DNA of 64,000 nucleotides from Symsagittifera roscoffensis (taxonomy: Eukaryota > Xenacoelomorpha > Acoela > Convolutidae), in contig NC_087064.1 of assembly GCF_963678635.1 (NCBI RefSeq), positions 71,483,465-71,547,464 on the forward strand, in the 5' to 3' direction. Made by a program: the position numbers and the translations under genes. Every line of letters begins with the position of its first letter. Position 1 is the stretch's first letter. Positions 1 to 10,734 of the stretch are shown here, in pieces. The notes under the pieces were generated by a model that ran no database searches, was not told where the DNA came from, and saw nothing but the letters and a program-made list of their open reading frames with translations.

Positions 1-27
1 ACGGTTTCTTCCCCGACGACTAACAGG
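1..27 (+). other. Possible exon end with strong splice donor (plus strand)
   Basis: The first 27 bases end in CAG and are followed by GTAAGTATG, a near-perfect splice donor. The stretch is open in one frame but too short to identify. On the opposite strand the same bases could be a weak splice acceptor, but the resulting peptide does not continue the myosin exons found at 2.3-4.1 kb. It may be the end of a plus-strand exon of an unseen gene, or chance. Confidence 0.22.
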
Positions 28-2334
28 TAAGTATGAATTATACATATTACTAACTAATTTAAATATTAGAAACTCACCATTCTTTATCCATGTTCTCTTT
101 AGAATTTTAGCCTTCATCCTAGATCATCTGAAAAATTCACAAAAGAAAAATAAAAAATAGCAAACTTCTTCAAAACTGTTTAAAACCCTATTAAATTTTT
201 GCACCAACAATTAAATAAATATAATACCAATGCAGTAAATTAATTTATAAATTTTTCCCCCACAAGCAGTAAATCTAATAATGATGAAAATTTGTAACTT
301 AATTTTCCCCAACAACTAGCAGTAAAGATAAAATTCTATGTAGTAAATTAATAAGAAGCAAATACAGTACTAACCTTTTGCTATTTTCATTCACTCGCAC
401 AAGAATTCTATCCAAACTCGCACAGCTCGCCCACGAAGAATTGTTTGAAATAAATGAATTTCAGTTTCAAGCTTTCACACTCGATAACTCTAACACAAGA
501 TAACACGTTTCAAACTTTCCTTTAACCCGGTTGGAAAGGAATTATATACTAAACAAAACTAACCAATGCAGCTTACTAAACACCACAACACATAGCATAA
601 CAGCATGACTAAGAAAAGGAAACCAACGGTACCCAAACCGGATTAACCCAGTTTAAAACTGGATAATTTATTCTTTTGAAGACTATTATAAAGTCTAAGA
701 AAGAAATAATAAAACACAAAAAAGTCGAAAGACAAACCCATACCACAAACAATTTGATTTTTGAAAAAAGGACACAACCAACAAAACATAAGAAAAACCA
801 CAACAAACCCAACATAAAACGTTGTCACATAACAGGACCTCTCACAAAAACCGCATGCAATCATACTCCCACTCCTGGCCTAACCCACCAGGAAGGACGT
901 CCTGAGCATGCTCTATAGCCGGCCTAACCCACCGCGCTACATCCACGCTTTGTGACCATACTCCTATTTTTAATAAGAGCTACTCAAGGGTGAGTAACTC
1001 TTCAAAATAACTGAACTAAAACAAAAAGCTTTTGTGAAAACAACTAACTAAAATCATAATTAAAAAATATTAAACTAATAAAAGTTTTATAAAATGTAAA
1101 TTACATTATGCAATACATAGATCAGAATACAACACCAAGGACGAACATCCAAAGACAAAACGACCCTACTACACTCGAGAAAGAATGGCCAACTACAATC
1201 AATATGCCGCCCACAATCACAACTCAAAGGATTTAGAGTACGACTTGACTTCGCAGAAAAGGACTTCATTGAACTAGACCAATGACCACCTCGATGTTCA
1301 AGTATACGTACAGATCCGAGTAACCAGGCATCCCCTCCACGCACAATCTCCACGCCATTCCCAGACAAGGTCAAACACAAAGAAGTTCTCACCAATGAAA
1401 CAGAAAAACCTGACATAGCCAACCATTCTGAAATCAGATTTGAGTTTGTTGCGAAAACCCAGTCGTTGTCTTGAGAAGACACAACGATTGAATCTGGGAC
1501 TTCTCTAATAAGAAAACCCAGAAGAAATAAGATGTTCGCCAAATACCAACGTCCATCATCCATCTTTTGAATTGCAGAAAGACTATTCTAAAAAACTCTG
1601 TAAAACCCGGATGGGTGGAACCTGATCTAAACTACATTTTATGATTGGATAAATTAGATATTTTACCAATGTAAAGTATTTAATATTAACCAATCATGAT
1701 CCATCTAACTAACAATCCACTTATTTGTAAGTGCTGAAATTACTTGTAATTTCAGCACCAGAGAGATTTGAATTTAACTTAGAAATTAGTTGAACTCTCC
1801 CGAGTACTTCAGCAGCCGCAATAAACCAGTATACCCTAGATCTATTGAGCCTAGCAGAGACTAGTTAAACAACCTGAGACTAGACAGTATAAGAGTATGA
1901 TTAGGATCGGTATTAGACTAAGAAGTTGCACGAACCTATCCGGCCGAAAATAAGATAGCGTGACGAGCAGACGGTGTACCCTATCCGAAATTACTCTATG
2001 AGTTATACCCATCGGTCCTAACTCAATGCCTAACAAACACCAACAACACACAGAGCCAAAAAAAGCAAGCATGCTTGCACAAAAAAATTCACGCTGCGAC
2101 AAACGCTTTTGGATTGACAACTTCGTCATTTTTTAAAATTTCCCCCGCTCCTACTCAATGCAAGGCCAACCGTGGGGGAGGATGATGACACTGGGACCCC
2201 TCCAGTCATGACCGAAGAGGGATTTGAAGGCACGACTCTCGCGTTGAGAGACGCTTGCCTTACCACACTCGGCCACAGCTGCTCTAAAACCTTGTCATCA
2301 GTGGAAAATATTAACTATGAGTCAATTCACTCAC
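28..2334. other. AT-rich intronic/intergenic stretch, no gene recognised
   Basis: No coding region I can support. The longest open frame (1087-1563, minus) has no recognisable motif. Around 877-955 a minus-strand stretch resembles a tRNA A box (GCGGTGGGTTAGGC), and the phrase GGCCTAACCCACC occurs twice, suggesting a SINE remnant. If the minus-strand myosin gene continues leftwards, most of this is its intron. Confidence 0.5.
2208..2282 (-). repeat. tRNA-Ser/Leu-like sequence (pseudogene or SINE head)
   Basis: On the minus strand TGGCCGAGTGTGGTAAGGC matches a class II tRNA A box and D arm, with an anticodon-like stem GCG/CGC. CTTCAAATCCC about 45 bases on resembles a B box. The T stem does not pair well and no CCA end or clean acceptor stem is visible, so this is more likely a tRNA-derived repeat in a myosin intron than a working tRNA. 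Confidence 0.4.
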
Positions 2335-2484
2335 ATAAATCTGTGCATTTTCAAATCGTAGCATGACGTTCTGCAGGATGGATCCGGAGTGGAGGTCCTT
2401 CAGGTGGACCATGTCATCTGCTCCATTGGGCTCAGGGAGTCTCTCCCTCACAGGCAAGACTGTGCGCGCCGGCAACTGCACCCG
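2335..2484 (-). CDS. Myosin exon B (start of motor domain)
   Basis: Acceptor GTTACAG, donor GTGAGTG, 150 bases, phase 0 at both ends. It encodes the conserved DM-x-L-x-x-LHxGSILxN entry motif of the myosin head. It joins exon A in frame across a 1.55-kb intron that contains a tRNA-like element. Confidence 0.82.
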
Positions 2485-4148
2485 CTGTAACGTAATACAC
2501 TCATTAACCTATCTCAAGACAGAAAACAAAAAAAAAAGATTCCATAAAAATCATTTATATTAAATTAATAATTCAAATAATAACAAACTGCTGAACATCA
2601 ACTGCAGATCAAAGATCATCGATTTTATGAACTAGTTTTGAACCTATACCAGTAACCAACAGAAAAATCAATGTATCTTGAATTCTATTTAAAAAACTCA
2701 GCTTTTTCTATAATAATACGACGTTCGAGTATGTTGCTGACTTAATTTCGATGAACTGGCTATGATGAGCTGTCAATGGTGTATTAACAGCAGCAAACTT
2801 ACCCTTCGCATGACCTGGATTAAAAATCAGATAACTCCAATTGTTATTTATCAACTCCAGAGTAAGAACAAGGCAACGCAATATAGAAGTAAGGATAGCC
2901 GGTTACTAGGCAACTAGCAAAGAATGTTCCAATCATAGTTAAAAAAAAACAAAAAAAAATGTTTTTCAAACAAGTCGTTTTTTTTTTCAGCATAGTGTGA
3001 TAAAAGGATTTGAACGAAAAAGTTGAGCTTAGACATATTCGACAGTCACAGTAAAATAAGCAAATTGGAAAACAACTTTTGTAGAAAAACGACTAGAAAA
3101 ACAAAAATATAATAAAAAAAAACTTTTTATTTGGTTTCAATCCTTTTGGATTTTTGATTCCAAAAGGTGCTAAAAATTCAAAAAGATACCTTCATTCAAG
3201 TAAAACTAAGATTTCATGGTTTGAAGTAAGTTATTGTAAGCTATTAAAATGAGCTATTGTAAGCCTGCTCGCTCCCTTTATCGCTCGAATTTAGACTAAA
3301 AATCAAAAATTTTAAACCTGTTTTTCTCGATACTAGGACAAATTTTCGAAAATTTTAAAATATCCGTCGAATCACGACTGAAAGGACTTCAATATGATAT
3401 AACAATCGACCCATTCCGATGATTACTTGTGGCACCTGATTTTCCGTGGAAAACAAAAAAAACTAGAACACACCTGAATACAAAGTTCCTCCCAAATTGC
3501 CAAATGGTCGGAACAAAAAACCAGCATACAAAAATTTGAGGGGGCAAGTGTACACAAATACGAAGCTGCGCTTCGCAAACACTAGCGAGAACACGACAAA
3601 AATCTGCTCTATAAAGTGCAATAAGAAAAAGTAGAAACAAGCCTCGAATTAGTAAAAAAAATACGGCTACGTCTCGGATTCGATCTGCGATCCGAAGATT
3701 ACGAGTCTCACAAACTAACCACTCAGCCACGCACGCTTAATAGATCTTGAACATTATCCATAAAAAAGCAGAGAACATATGCTAAGAAATTTCCAATGCT
3801 ACAGATCGGTATTATAGCAAAAGTGCCACCAAATAATGAACACTATTATTTGCTAGTTAGGTTAGAAAAAAAAAGAAGTTCGTACTATTACACTAACGCT
3901 CGCAAGCTCTCTAGTGTTATCAAGGAAAAAAACAGCAAAAAGAAACTAAAATGCTCAAAAAGAACGAAAGCAAGCCTTGAAAGAAAAAACTTCAAGAAAA
4001 ATAAATCTGAAGACTGCGGGATTCGAACCCTTCTTACCTCATTGGTGTCTTCGTTGAGTATGGACACTACATATGGGTTGCGCTTTACTTGCATAACCTG
4101 ACCGGGCGAGAGGAAGCCCAGGCCAGAGTCAAACCACACAAGGTCGCC
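2335..4148 (-). CDS. Unconventional myosin heavy chain, N-terminal part (gene partial)
   Basis: Two minus-strand exons splice in frame: 4148-4038 (37 codons) and 2484-2335 (50 codons), each with AG before and GT after. The first encodes an SH3-like N-terminal subdomain (GDLVWFDSGLGF, LSPGQV). The second has the motor-domain entry signature ADDMVHLKDLHSGSILQNV followed by RFENAQIY, the segment just before the first motor beta strands. Myosin motors bind actin and hydrolyse ATP. The SH3-like wording recalls MyTH4-FERM myosins such as class XV, but the P-loop and tail are not in the window, so the class is inference. The initiating exon was not found between 4149 and the E-Syt stop at 5019, and the next downstream exon is not visible either. 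Confidence 0.8.
2485..4037. other. Intron of the myosin gene
   Basis: AT-rich sequence with long A/T runs (for example near 2940-2990 and 3110-3125). A tRNA-like sequence lies at 3664-3736. No other coding segment was recognised. Confidence 0.55.
3664..3736 (-). repeat. tRNA-like sequence with Pol III terminator
   Basis: The minus strand has a near-perfect A box (TGGCTGAGTGGTTAG), an anticodon-like loop CTCGTAA with a partial stem, and a B box (GATCGAATCCG). A run of eight T follows at 3661-3654. Acceptor and T stems pair only partly (about 4 of 7 acceptor pairs), so a tRNA-derived SINE head or decayed tRNA-Thr(CGT)-like gene fits better than an active tRNA. Confidence 0.45.
4038..4148 (-). 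CDS. Myosin exon A (SH3-like subdomain)
   Basis: Acceptor TTATAG precedes the exon and donor GTAAGAAGG follows it. It is phase 0 at both ends, 111 bases, 37 codons, starting GDLVWFD and ending NEDTNE. There is no in-frame ATG near its start, so an upstream exon must supply the initiator. Confidence 0.75.
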
Positions 4149-5018
4149 CTATAACAAAAGCATATCTATTAGTAGACTGCATTACGGCCTTTTTGGTGAT
4201 CTTACAAGTTGTGAATTTTTTTAACAAACTAATCCCTTCTTGAAAACAATTTGATTTTTTAAAATTATCATTCAACTATTCCCCACTATGGCTCCTGGTA
4301 GTGAATATATACACAAACAATAGGCTTCTTTAAGTTAAGCAAAAGCAATTAATGTCAATGAAACAAACTGACATCTTTCTAAGACATTCAAGCAATGAAC
4401 CCACATCGTCAACTAGTCTTTTAACTAGTTTTTTTAAGAATACTCCCATTGAATTATTTAAATTACTTCAAATTGACAGAAAAACTAAACTACCTGTTGC
4501 ATTTTATAGGCTGTCTGATTGTATCATATCTCTTACGTGGTGTATTTTTTCAGTCTCATTCTAACCTGAAAAATTCTACCTGTTATCAAGAAAACTGATC
4601 AAAAAATATCATCACGGCACAAATTCAATTTTAAATTTTAGCGTTTCTGAGTCATATTTCAGTTGAATTAACGAAGACAGATTTAAAATCTCATTTTCAA
4701 AATGATGGATTTATATCGTTTGTGGCAAGCTCATTATAATTCTCAATTACTAATTTACTGAGGGTAATTTATTACCTCCATTAGTGCAAAGAAAAAAATA
4801 TATTTACAAACTAATCAAAACTAAAATATTTCTGTACAAAAGGCACGATAGAAGCGATAGATTGTGACCTGGATGCTTTAAGCACGTCAAATTTTGACCA
4901 AACCTGGTTTACATTTTTAAGGCAAGATGTAAGAGTTTTTTATATAAGTTTTTTTTAAATGGCCAGAGGTTTTTAATGGTTTCGATAAAGTTTTTAGCTT
5001 TAGAACTCCTGAGATTTT
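4149..5018. other. Spacer between E-Syt stop and first visible myosin exon
   Basis: This holds the E-Syt 3' UTR and presumably a small initiating myosin exon or promoter that I could not identify. The sequence is AT-rich with no convincing open frame. Both neighbouring genes read leftwards. Confidence 0.45.
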
Positions 5019-5375
5019 TCAGTACAAAGGCGTCGGCTGCGGTTTAGGAGTCACGAGAAACCACGACTGAAACGGAGCTTCGAGAGGCATCGTATAAAGC
5101 GGGATCGAAACATAGCCGAAACACGTGTCGCTCCTCGGAAATGTCGCGTGGTTTTTGACTTTTGCTTGCAGAATTTTATTGCTCAGATCGTGCTGGGGTA
5201 CTATGAACTCCAACACTTTGTTCCACTGGACAATTTCCTGACTGATTTGCAGACTGGGAACTGATCCTTGCTGTGACGAAAGGGTTTTCACGAAGTCTGT
5301 TTGCTTTTTTATTTCGTCTGGTTTCAGTTTAACTTCCACGTACGGTAGCAGCTTAGATGCGAACAGTCCTTCTGC
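5019..5375 (-). CDS. ESYT: E-Syt exon 4: C2C and stop
   Basis: Acceptor TGTTACAG, 357 bases in phase 0, ending in TGA. It encodes the rest of C2C (LPYVEVKLKPDE, WNKVLEFIVPQ, GYVSIPLY, FQSWFLV). The acidic loop residues of a Ca2+-binding C2 are mostly absent, as expected of a lipid-binding C2C. Confidence 0.88.
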   Translation of the reverse strand, partial: AEGLFASKLLPYVEVKLKPDEIKKQTDFVKTLSSQQGSVPSLQISQEIVQWNKVLEFIVPQHDLSNKILQAKVKNHATFPRSDTCFGYVSIPLYTMPLEAPFQSWFLVTPKPQPTPLY

Positions 5376-8300
5376 CTGTAACAAAAAAGTCATTGACATC
5401 ACAAAAAGACAATTTCATCAAAGGAGAAGGTAATCCATGGTTGGTCGTAGCCCAAAAAATCAGAAACAACGTTTTTTTTTCGACACTTCAAAACGACTTA
5501 TCAAATTTTTCTCAATGGGACGCCTCCCCCTTTGGCTTTAACTTGAAACATCTTTAATTGCTCTATGAGTCAAACATTAATGAAAAATAAGAGAGCATTC
5601 AGATTCAATTGATATATTCCTGGAAGTTGTATCAACATTACTCAACCGTGGAATTCATATGATATTCCCGTTAAAAAACCCAATCTCACTCATTTCAGAA
5701 AATTTAATATACTAAAAGGAAGCAATCAAACCTTGTCTACTTGGACAATAAGACGGCTGAACTCCCGCGCATATCGAATCTTGAGGAACAACTTGGCTAC
5801 TGGGATCGCGTCTGCCATCGATCGGATACTAGTCGCTTTCTTCGACATCCTACCTGAATTTTTTCTATCAAGAGTTCCATAATAATTATTATTATTCTCC
5901 ACTGCTCCTTGGAACCCTTTTCCGTAATCACCACTGTCAGGTCCTTTACTACCTGGTGAGCTGTCGTCATAAGTTCCGTCGTAATCAGGTCGGAACGCAT
6001 TTCCAGGTTCATTGGTTCCACCATCTTTTCCATGCGAATCCTGGAAATCCTCACCATCGTCTAGATCTTTCCCCGAACTGTAATTCGGGTCACCTTTCAG
6101 AAGGAACTTAGCTGTTATCTTCACTAAAATCTGAGAGTCAGAGGAGCTCAGAATTGTGAATGGCGATTCAAGGGTTAGGTTCGGACTTTTCATAACGTCT
6201 CGCAGTGGAACTTTGACACTTCCAATGACACGATGGGTAGTATGTCCAAGTCCTACATGGCCCAGCATTGATTGGGTCTGACCAATCATCGCCTGCACTT
6301 GTCCATCACTGAAAAATAAATTAAAAAATAAAATTTCTATGCACAACAGTATTGTTGATCTGACTTTCGAACAGCAAATTCGTGAAACTAGTCAATAGCA
6401 AGCACCCTCTCTTCCTAAAAAAATCAAGAAGTGCAAGGATGACCGAAAGCGGAAACTTTATTGGAAAAAATGTGTACCGGAGAAGAGTAGTCAGACCCAG
6501 TAATTCACCATTTTTTTTCTTAATTTTTCAAGTTGAACTGGAGACAATTTGAAACCGGCAAAATATTGGACATATGCAAGTTGTTGATTTTCCTTTTCCC
6601 CTCGCCCTAAATCTCTCAAGTGGAGCCTATCTTTTGCACCCTAGATATACCCGTTGTCATGATTACTCAATTTCAGCTTTTTTCGGACAGCTAAAAAAAA
6701 TTTTTTGTGCCGACCGGGTTCGATCCTTCGATCTCTAGAGTTAGATTCTAACGCATTAAACGGTGCATATACAAAACAGTCCCATACAAAACAGTCCAAT
6801 ACAAAATAGTCCCAAAAATCATGTAATGGAGGAAAAAACAGTCCAATACAAAACAGTCCGGTTTAAGGTCGCCGGTGGGCTCGCTGCGCGCGCGTCGCCG
6901 CTTTGCGGCGATAACCGGCTCTAAATTTCGTATTAAGTCCTACCCTCTGTTGGCAAGCTCGCAACACGTTGGCGCGACTGCGGCGGTCACTATTTTGTTC
7001 ATTATGCTTGTTGAACAAAGGACAATTCTCGGCCTGCCGGCTTGTTAAAACAATTATTAATTGGGACTGTTTTTCGGACTGTTTTGTATCGGACTGTTTT
7101 TTCGTTCATTTTCATACTTTTCCGGACTGTTTTGTATTGGACTGTTTTGTACATACACGGCATTAAAAACTATACCATTAAGCTTTTAATTTTAATCTGT
7201 GTTCGATTTCTGGTTCTTTGATCTTTAATTAAGCTCATATTTGATGTTTGAAAGTGTAAATCAATTCTGTAGGCATATAAAAGATCAAAGTAAAAAAACT
7301 CACATGGTTTTGGACTGTTTTCTTCGGGACTATTTTGTATATGCATCAATTTGTGCTAATAACGCGTAAAGCGCACAAATTAATCCGTCTTAGAAATCGC
7401 TCCCAATTCAATTGAGGCATGCTATTTGGTCATTTAAAAATTTCAGGGATTCGCCTTGAAACGAGCAGTCCTGTAATGTTTTACGTTCGATTTGGAGTCT
7501 TACATTTATAGTTCGGCAAGACATTTATAGGCTACTTGTAACTCTTGCAATGCTGAAACGCAGCTTTTTGGACTAAACCTGAAGTATTCAGAATGTTTAT
7601 TCTGAATAAAACTTACCTTTGCGTGTTCTTCTCAGAATCAAACACTTCAAATTTGATGATTTTATCTTCTGTGTTGTCGCCCAGAAAGTCAAAACTCTGC
7701 TCCCAGACTGGATTACTCATATCTTTCACAACTTTTGTCTGCTTCTCCAATGGATATCCTGGAATGGATATTTTCACATATGGGCTGGGGTAAGCCCGCA
7801 TATCAGTCGGATGATTTCGAGGCAAGTTTGATGCCGAATCTATAAACACGTTCACATAACACTGACTGAAAGATTGAGCAGTACTTGGAAAAGCTCCGAA
7901 ACATTCCGTGATTTCACTGGTAGCTTTTTCGGTCAGTGTGACGACATCGGTTTTGACAGGTTCTGATTTGTCAGCCGATTCGTCAATTTTCGGCACAAGG
8001 TGGCAGTACTGAAGTTGGACCTGAATCTCGCCCTTTTTGGTGTCCACAAGACGCCCTGAGGTGTCTATAAAACCCTCCTTCTTAATTTGCGTCAACGGGA
8101 TGCTAAAATAAAGTAACGTTCAACTAACAATTGAACAAGCACATCTGATTACAAGTAGATCAAAATCTTTTTCGAGGCGGGCGAATCAAGAAAAACAAAA
8201 CCTAACCTTTTGTCGGCCTTTCCGTTTCAGTTTGATCAATATGTTTTCTGAGTCTCCTCAACACCAAAAGACCCAATTAAAGCAAAAGTTGCAATTTTTT

Positions 8301-10337
8301 TTAGAAGTTTTCTATCACACAATTGCGCGCCTGAAAACTATTATAGATTGGCTTTTGGGTTGGTGTCGTTATATATTTGCTTTAAAACATTGAATGTAAT
8401 AAAAGAGTACTAAAAGCCAAACTTATTTTCGATGGTGACTTGTTTAGCGGCCCATTGCAGCTATTTCTGCGAAATAAATTATCATCTCAAGTGATGAAAT
8501 AAAAACATGGCAAAATATTCATTTTTAACTATATCACAAGTTAAATTTTAGCATTTCCATTTTGTTAACTTGAATCACGTATTGAGGATCCAAACTATTG
8601 TTCCGATCACGTATTGGGGATCAAAATTATTCTTCCGACCAGGTATTGAGGATCAAAATTATTGTTGCGACAACTTCCGGCAGCGGGAACTATAGAGCAG
8701 GGCCGTGTTTTTTCCAGACAATTTTGAAAACCGGAGAGAAAGCTCCGAAATGTTCAAGTGTGGTACCATATTGAAGCCATAGTGGTTGTGATTCGGATAG
8801 CAAAAGAATTCAGTGCCAAGAAAAACAGTAGTTCTTCAGACTTAATTGATTTTCGGTCCATTTTCTGTTGATTGTGAATTTACCTTAATTAACTAGTTTG
8901 TAAAAGATCGCATCATCCCTCTCCCCTACAAAATTAAAAATTATTTTTTCTTATCGTTTTTATTTACTTGCACAGAAACTGGCTATCTTGGATTATGTTC
9001 AAAATCAGACAAACTATCCAACAGGAGAACTTTTCTAATCATTTTCACAATTTCATCACAGTCTGACTAGTGTTGCTTGTACAAATAACCAACCTGAGTC
9101 CGCCTAGACTTTCGTCGTTGTTCACATCCTCGTCAAACAGAAAAAAATCGACGCTCATGCCCGCAGGATTATAGATCGGAAGCTCATAGAACTCGTTCCA
9201 CACAGGGTTTAAGTTGTCTTCGACCACTTTCGTCTTGAACGATGTTGACCCCACAACAGTGACACAATAAGGGTCTGACTTTCCAAATGTATCTTTGTTG
9301 GCTAGGTTTCGAGCACCTCGTACCGCTATTCTCAGAACACCATCCGCAATCGGAGACTGAATAGTAAACTTATCTTTTGATTTATCCCGCAGTTGCTTGC
9401 AGAATGCATTCGGAAATATGACAAATTTCGCCATCTGGTCTAAAACTTGTTCCATTATCATGTCATTTACTTTTGGAAATTCCAGTAAATAGAGCAACTT
9501 TTTGCCACGCCAAAATATCTGAGGAGCTCTGGTAAAGTAAAACTGAATAGCGTCGATTAGAGGCATCTGTTTTGACAGAGGCGAGAGAACCAATCTCGAG
9601 TGACCAAAAAACTGGACATCTGATAGTTTAGCAGCGACGTGATCTTTCACCGTGACAGAAAAATTAGAGTTCCCGGCATAGTAAAGCTCCATATCCATAA
9701 TGATTTCATCTCTTTTGGTGAACTCTTCGTCGTATACTTGAATGGAGCCCACTAGTGGAGCGATTGATCCGAAATCCAATTGGTGCAAGCTGACCGGTTT
9801 GAGCTTAGGAGGAACTTTTTCGTCAAGAATCGGCTGAACTTCTGACCTTATCTTTGAGTCTGCATACTGGCTAATCAATGGCCACAATGCTTGGATTATG
9901 TTATTCAGCCAATGGACCGATTCTTCGTCAGGAAACCGAACCCACCTCGGCAGATCTCTAGGTCGACTTGTAATATGATGCTCTCTTACGTTATCAGTGT
10001 CTTTGGGTTGTACAAAGTGCAAAAGGAACGAAAGTTTCTTCTTGATTGAATCCATTTTGACAATCAGATAATATCCTACAATTGACAGCAACAAAGTCGT
10101 CCATACCAAACCCATGCGTCCCAACAGATAAAACACAAACAACGCAGTAATATGAAATCCAATCCTTTGAATATGATTGATTACTTCTGTAAGCAATGGA
10201 TCCACTTCCATTGACTTTTTTTGCCCCAGCTGTTTGCGCTCCACTTCTTCGTCTTCCATTCCCAGCTTCACATCTGAAGACTTTTCTTCGATCAGCCCAT
10301 CTGCCGTGCGCCTTCTTCGAAGTTCTGCGTCAGCCAT
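5019..10337 (-). CDS. ESYT: Extended synaptotagmin (E-Syt), complete, four exons
   Basis: E-Syts tether the ER to the plasma membrane and move lipids through an SMP domain, under Ca2+ control. Exons 10337-9094, 8102-7617, 6308-5732 and 5375-5019 join in frame with GT-AG borders to 888 codons including the TGA stop; total exon length divides by three and matches the usual family size. The order is: charged cytosolic N-terminus, membrane hairpin at about residues 55-90, SMP domain about 130-310, C2A about 325-450 (DTFGKSDPYC and DEDVNNDE supply Ca2+ ligands), C2B about 510-650 split by an intron, a low-complexity acidic/Gly/Asn linker, and C2C about 740-880. The start ATG is followed by ADAELRRRR; no upstream in-frame extension was seen. 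The large first exon, carrying hairpin, SMP and most of C2A, indicates intron loss. Confidence 0.92.
5732..6308 (-). CDS. ESYT: E-Syt exon 3: end of C2B, linker, start of C2C
   Basis: Acceptor TTATTTTTCAG, donor GTTTGA (weak), 577 bases. It completes C2B (HRVIGSVKVPLRDV), then a disordered Asp/Gly/Asn-rich linker with serine clusters, then opens C2C (LFLKIRYAREFSRLIVQV). C2C of E-Syts typically contacts plasma-membrane PI(4,5)P2. Confidence 0.9.
6709..6768 (-). repeat. tRNA-derived sequence at edge of MITE
   Basis: On the minus strand GTTTAATGCGTTAGAATC resembles an A box/D arm, and GGATCGAACCC is a good B box, followed by TCGGCAC and an A/T run with eight T. Its 5' end abuts the inverted-repeat element at 6764. 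Probably a tRNA-derived SINE fragment in an E-Syt intron. Confidence 0.4.
6764..7345. mobile_element. Inverted-repeat MITE-like element in E-Syt intron 2
   Basis: About 582 bases bounded by near-perfect inverted ends: TGCATATACAAAACAGTCCC at the left, and the complement of GGGACTATTTTGTATATGCA at the right (one mismatch). Inside, the 13-mer TACAAAACAGTCC recurs several times near the left end and in inverted form (GGACTGTTTTGTA) near 7065-7155, so the transcript could fold into a long hairpin. The left part holds a GC-rich island (6868-6920) in otherwise AT-rich DNA. No target duplication is clear and no transposase is present. Confidence 0.55.
7617..8102 (-). CDS. ESYT: E-Syt exon 2: end of C2A, start of C2B
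   Basis: Acceptor TTATTTTAG, donor GTAAGT, 486 bases, phase 2 at both ends. It begins with the last C2A strand, then a linker, then C2B (SQCYVNVFIDSASNLP, SPYVKISIPG, SNPVWEQSFDF). Confidence 0.9.
8103..9093. other. E-Syt intron 1
   Basis: AT-rich intron with one short tandem repeat (8576-8672). No coding segment or complete mobile element recognised. Confidence 0.6.
8576..8672. repeat. 32-bp tandem repeat, three imperfect copies
   Basis: Units start near 8576, 8608 and 8640 and share CACGTATTGAGGATC followed by AAACTATTGTTCCGA with a few changes. A minisatellite in E-Syt intron 1. Confidence 0.7.
9094..10337 (-). CDS. ESYT: E-Syt exon 1: membrane hairpin, SMP domain, most of C2A
   Basis: 1244 bases from the ATG to donor GTTGGT. 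Visible motifs are the hydrophobic hairpin (HITALFVFYLLGRMG), the SMP-domain wording (ESVHWLNNIIQALWP, LDFGSIAPLVGSIQVY) and C2A (KSDPYCVTVVG, LNPVWNEFYEL). It ends in phase 2 inside the C2A LGG turn; reading through the donor hits a stop within about 20 codons. Confidence 0.92.
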
Positions 10338-10734
10338 TGAATATATTACATTTAACTTGAAAACAAAAGAGAACGACCATCATTTAAAAAAGTTATGTAA
10401 TAAAAGATGTTGTAGTAAGTCGATTAATTTATATGAACAATTTGTTTGACACTATTTATGATTTTTGATCATTCTGTAAATATAAGTTAAAATTTTAAAC
10501 CTGAAGAAGCACTAAAATAGTGTGAAAACGTTTGTTGAATTCACAACATAATTTTTTCAAGGCTTTTTTACCTCCTTTTTCTTTGTGTTAATATCAGATT
10601 TTTTATTAGGTTTTTCTACAATTTTCGTACTTTTGTTTGCAAAGTCCAGCTTGGCTTCTAGGTTGACTTTTGATTTTGCAATAGAGTTTATGACCTGTCG
10701 AATTTTTCTTTTTCATTTCAGTTGTGCGAAACAA
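10338..10734. other. Upstream region of E-Syt
   Basis: The 5' UTR and promoter of E-Syt should lie here (minus strand). No clear TATA box or splice acceptor could be assigned. It contains a structured hairpin motif at 10500-10531, and the repeat tract begins at its right edge. Confidence 0.4.
10500..10531 (+). ncRNA. Hammerhead-ribozyme-like hairpin (CTGANGA-stem-GAAA)
   Basis: CCTGAAGA, one extra base, a stem GCACTA/TAGTGT with loop AAA, then GAAAACGTTTG. The same layout recurs at 39490-39520 and 40028-40057 with a different but still pairing stem (GCACA/TGTGC). CUGANGA and GAAA are the two conserved strands of the hammerhead core. The extra base before stem II and the absence of a visible cleavage strand mean it may be inactive or only analogous. 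Such motifs are known from Penelope-like elements. Confidence 0.35.

Noticed and set aside
1087-1563. 158-codon minus-strand ORF
   Set aside because: No recognisable motif, no splice or start context, and isolated in AT-rich DNA; I cannot support it as a gene.
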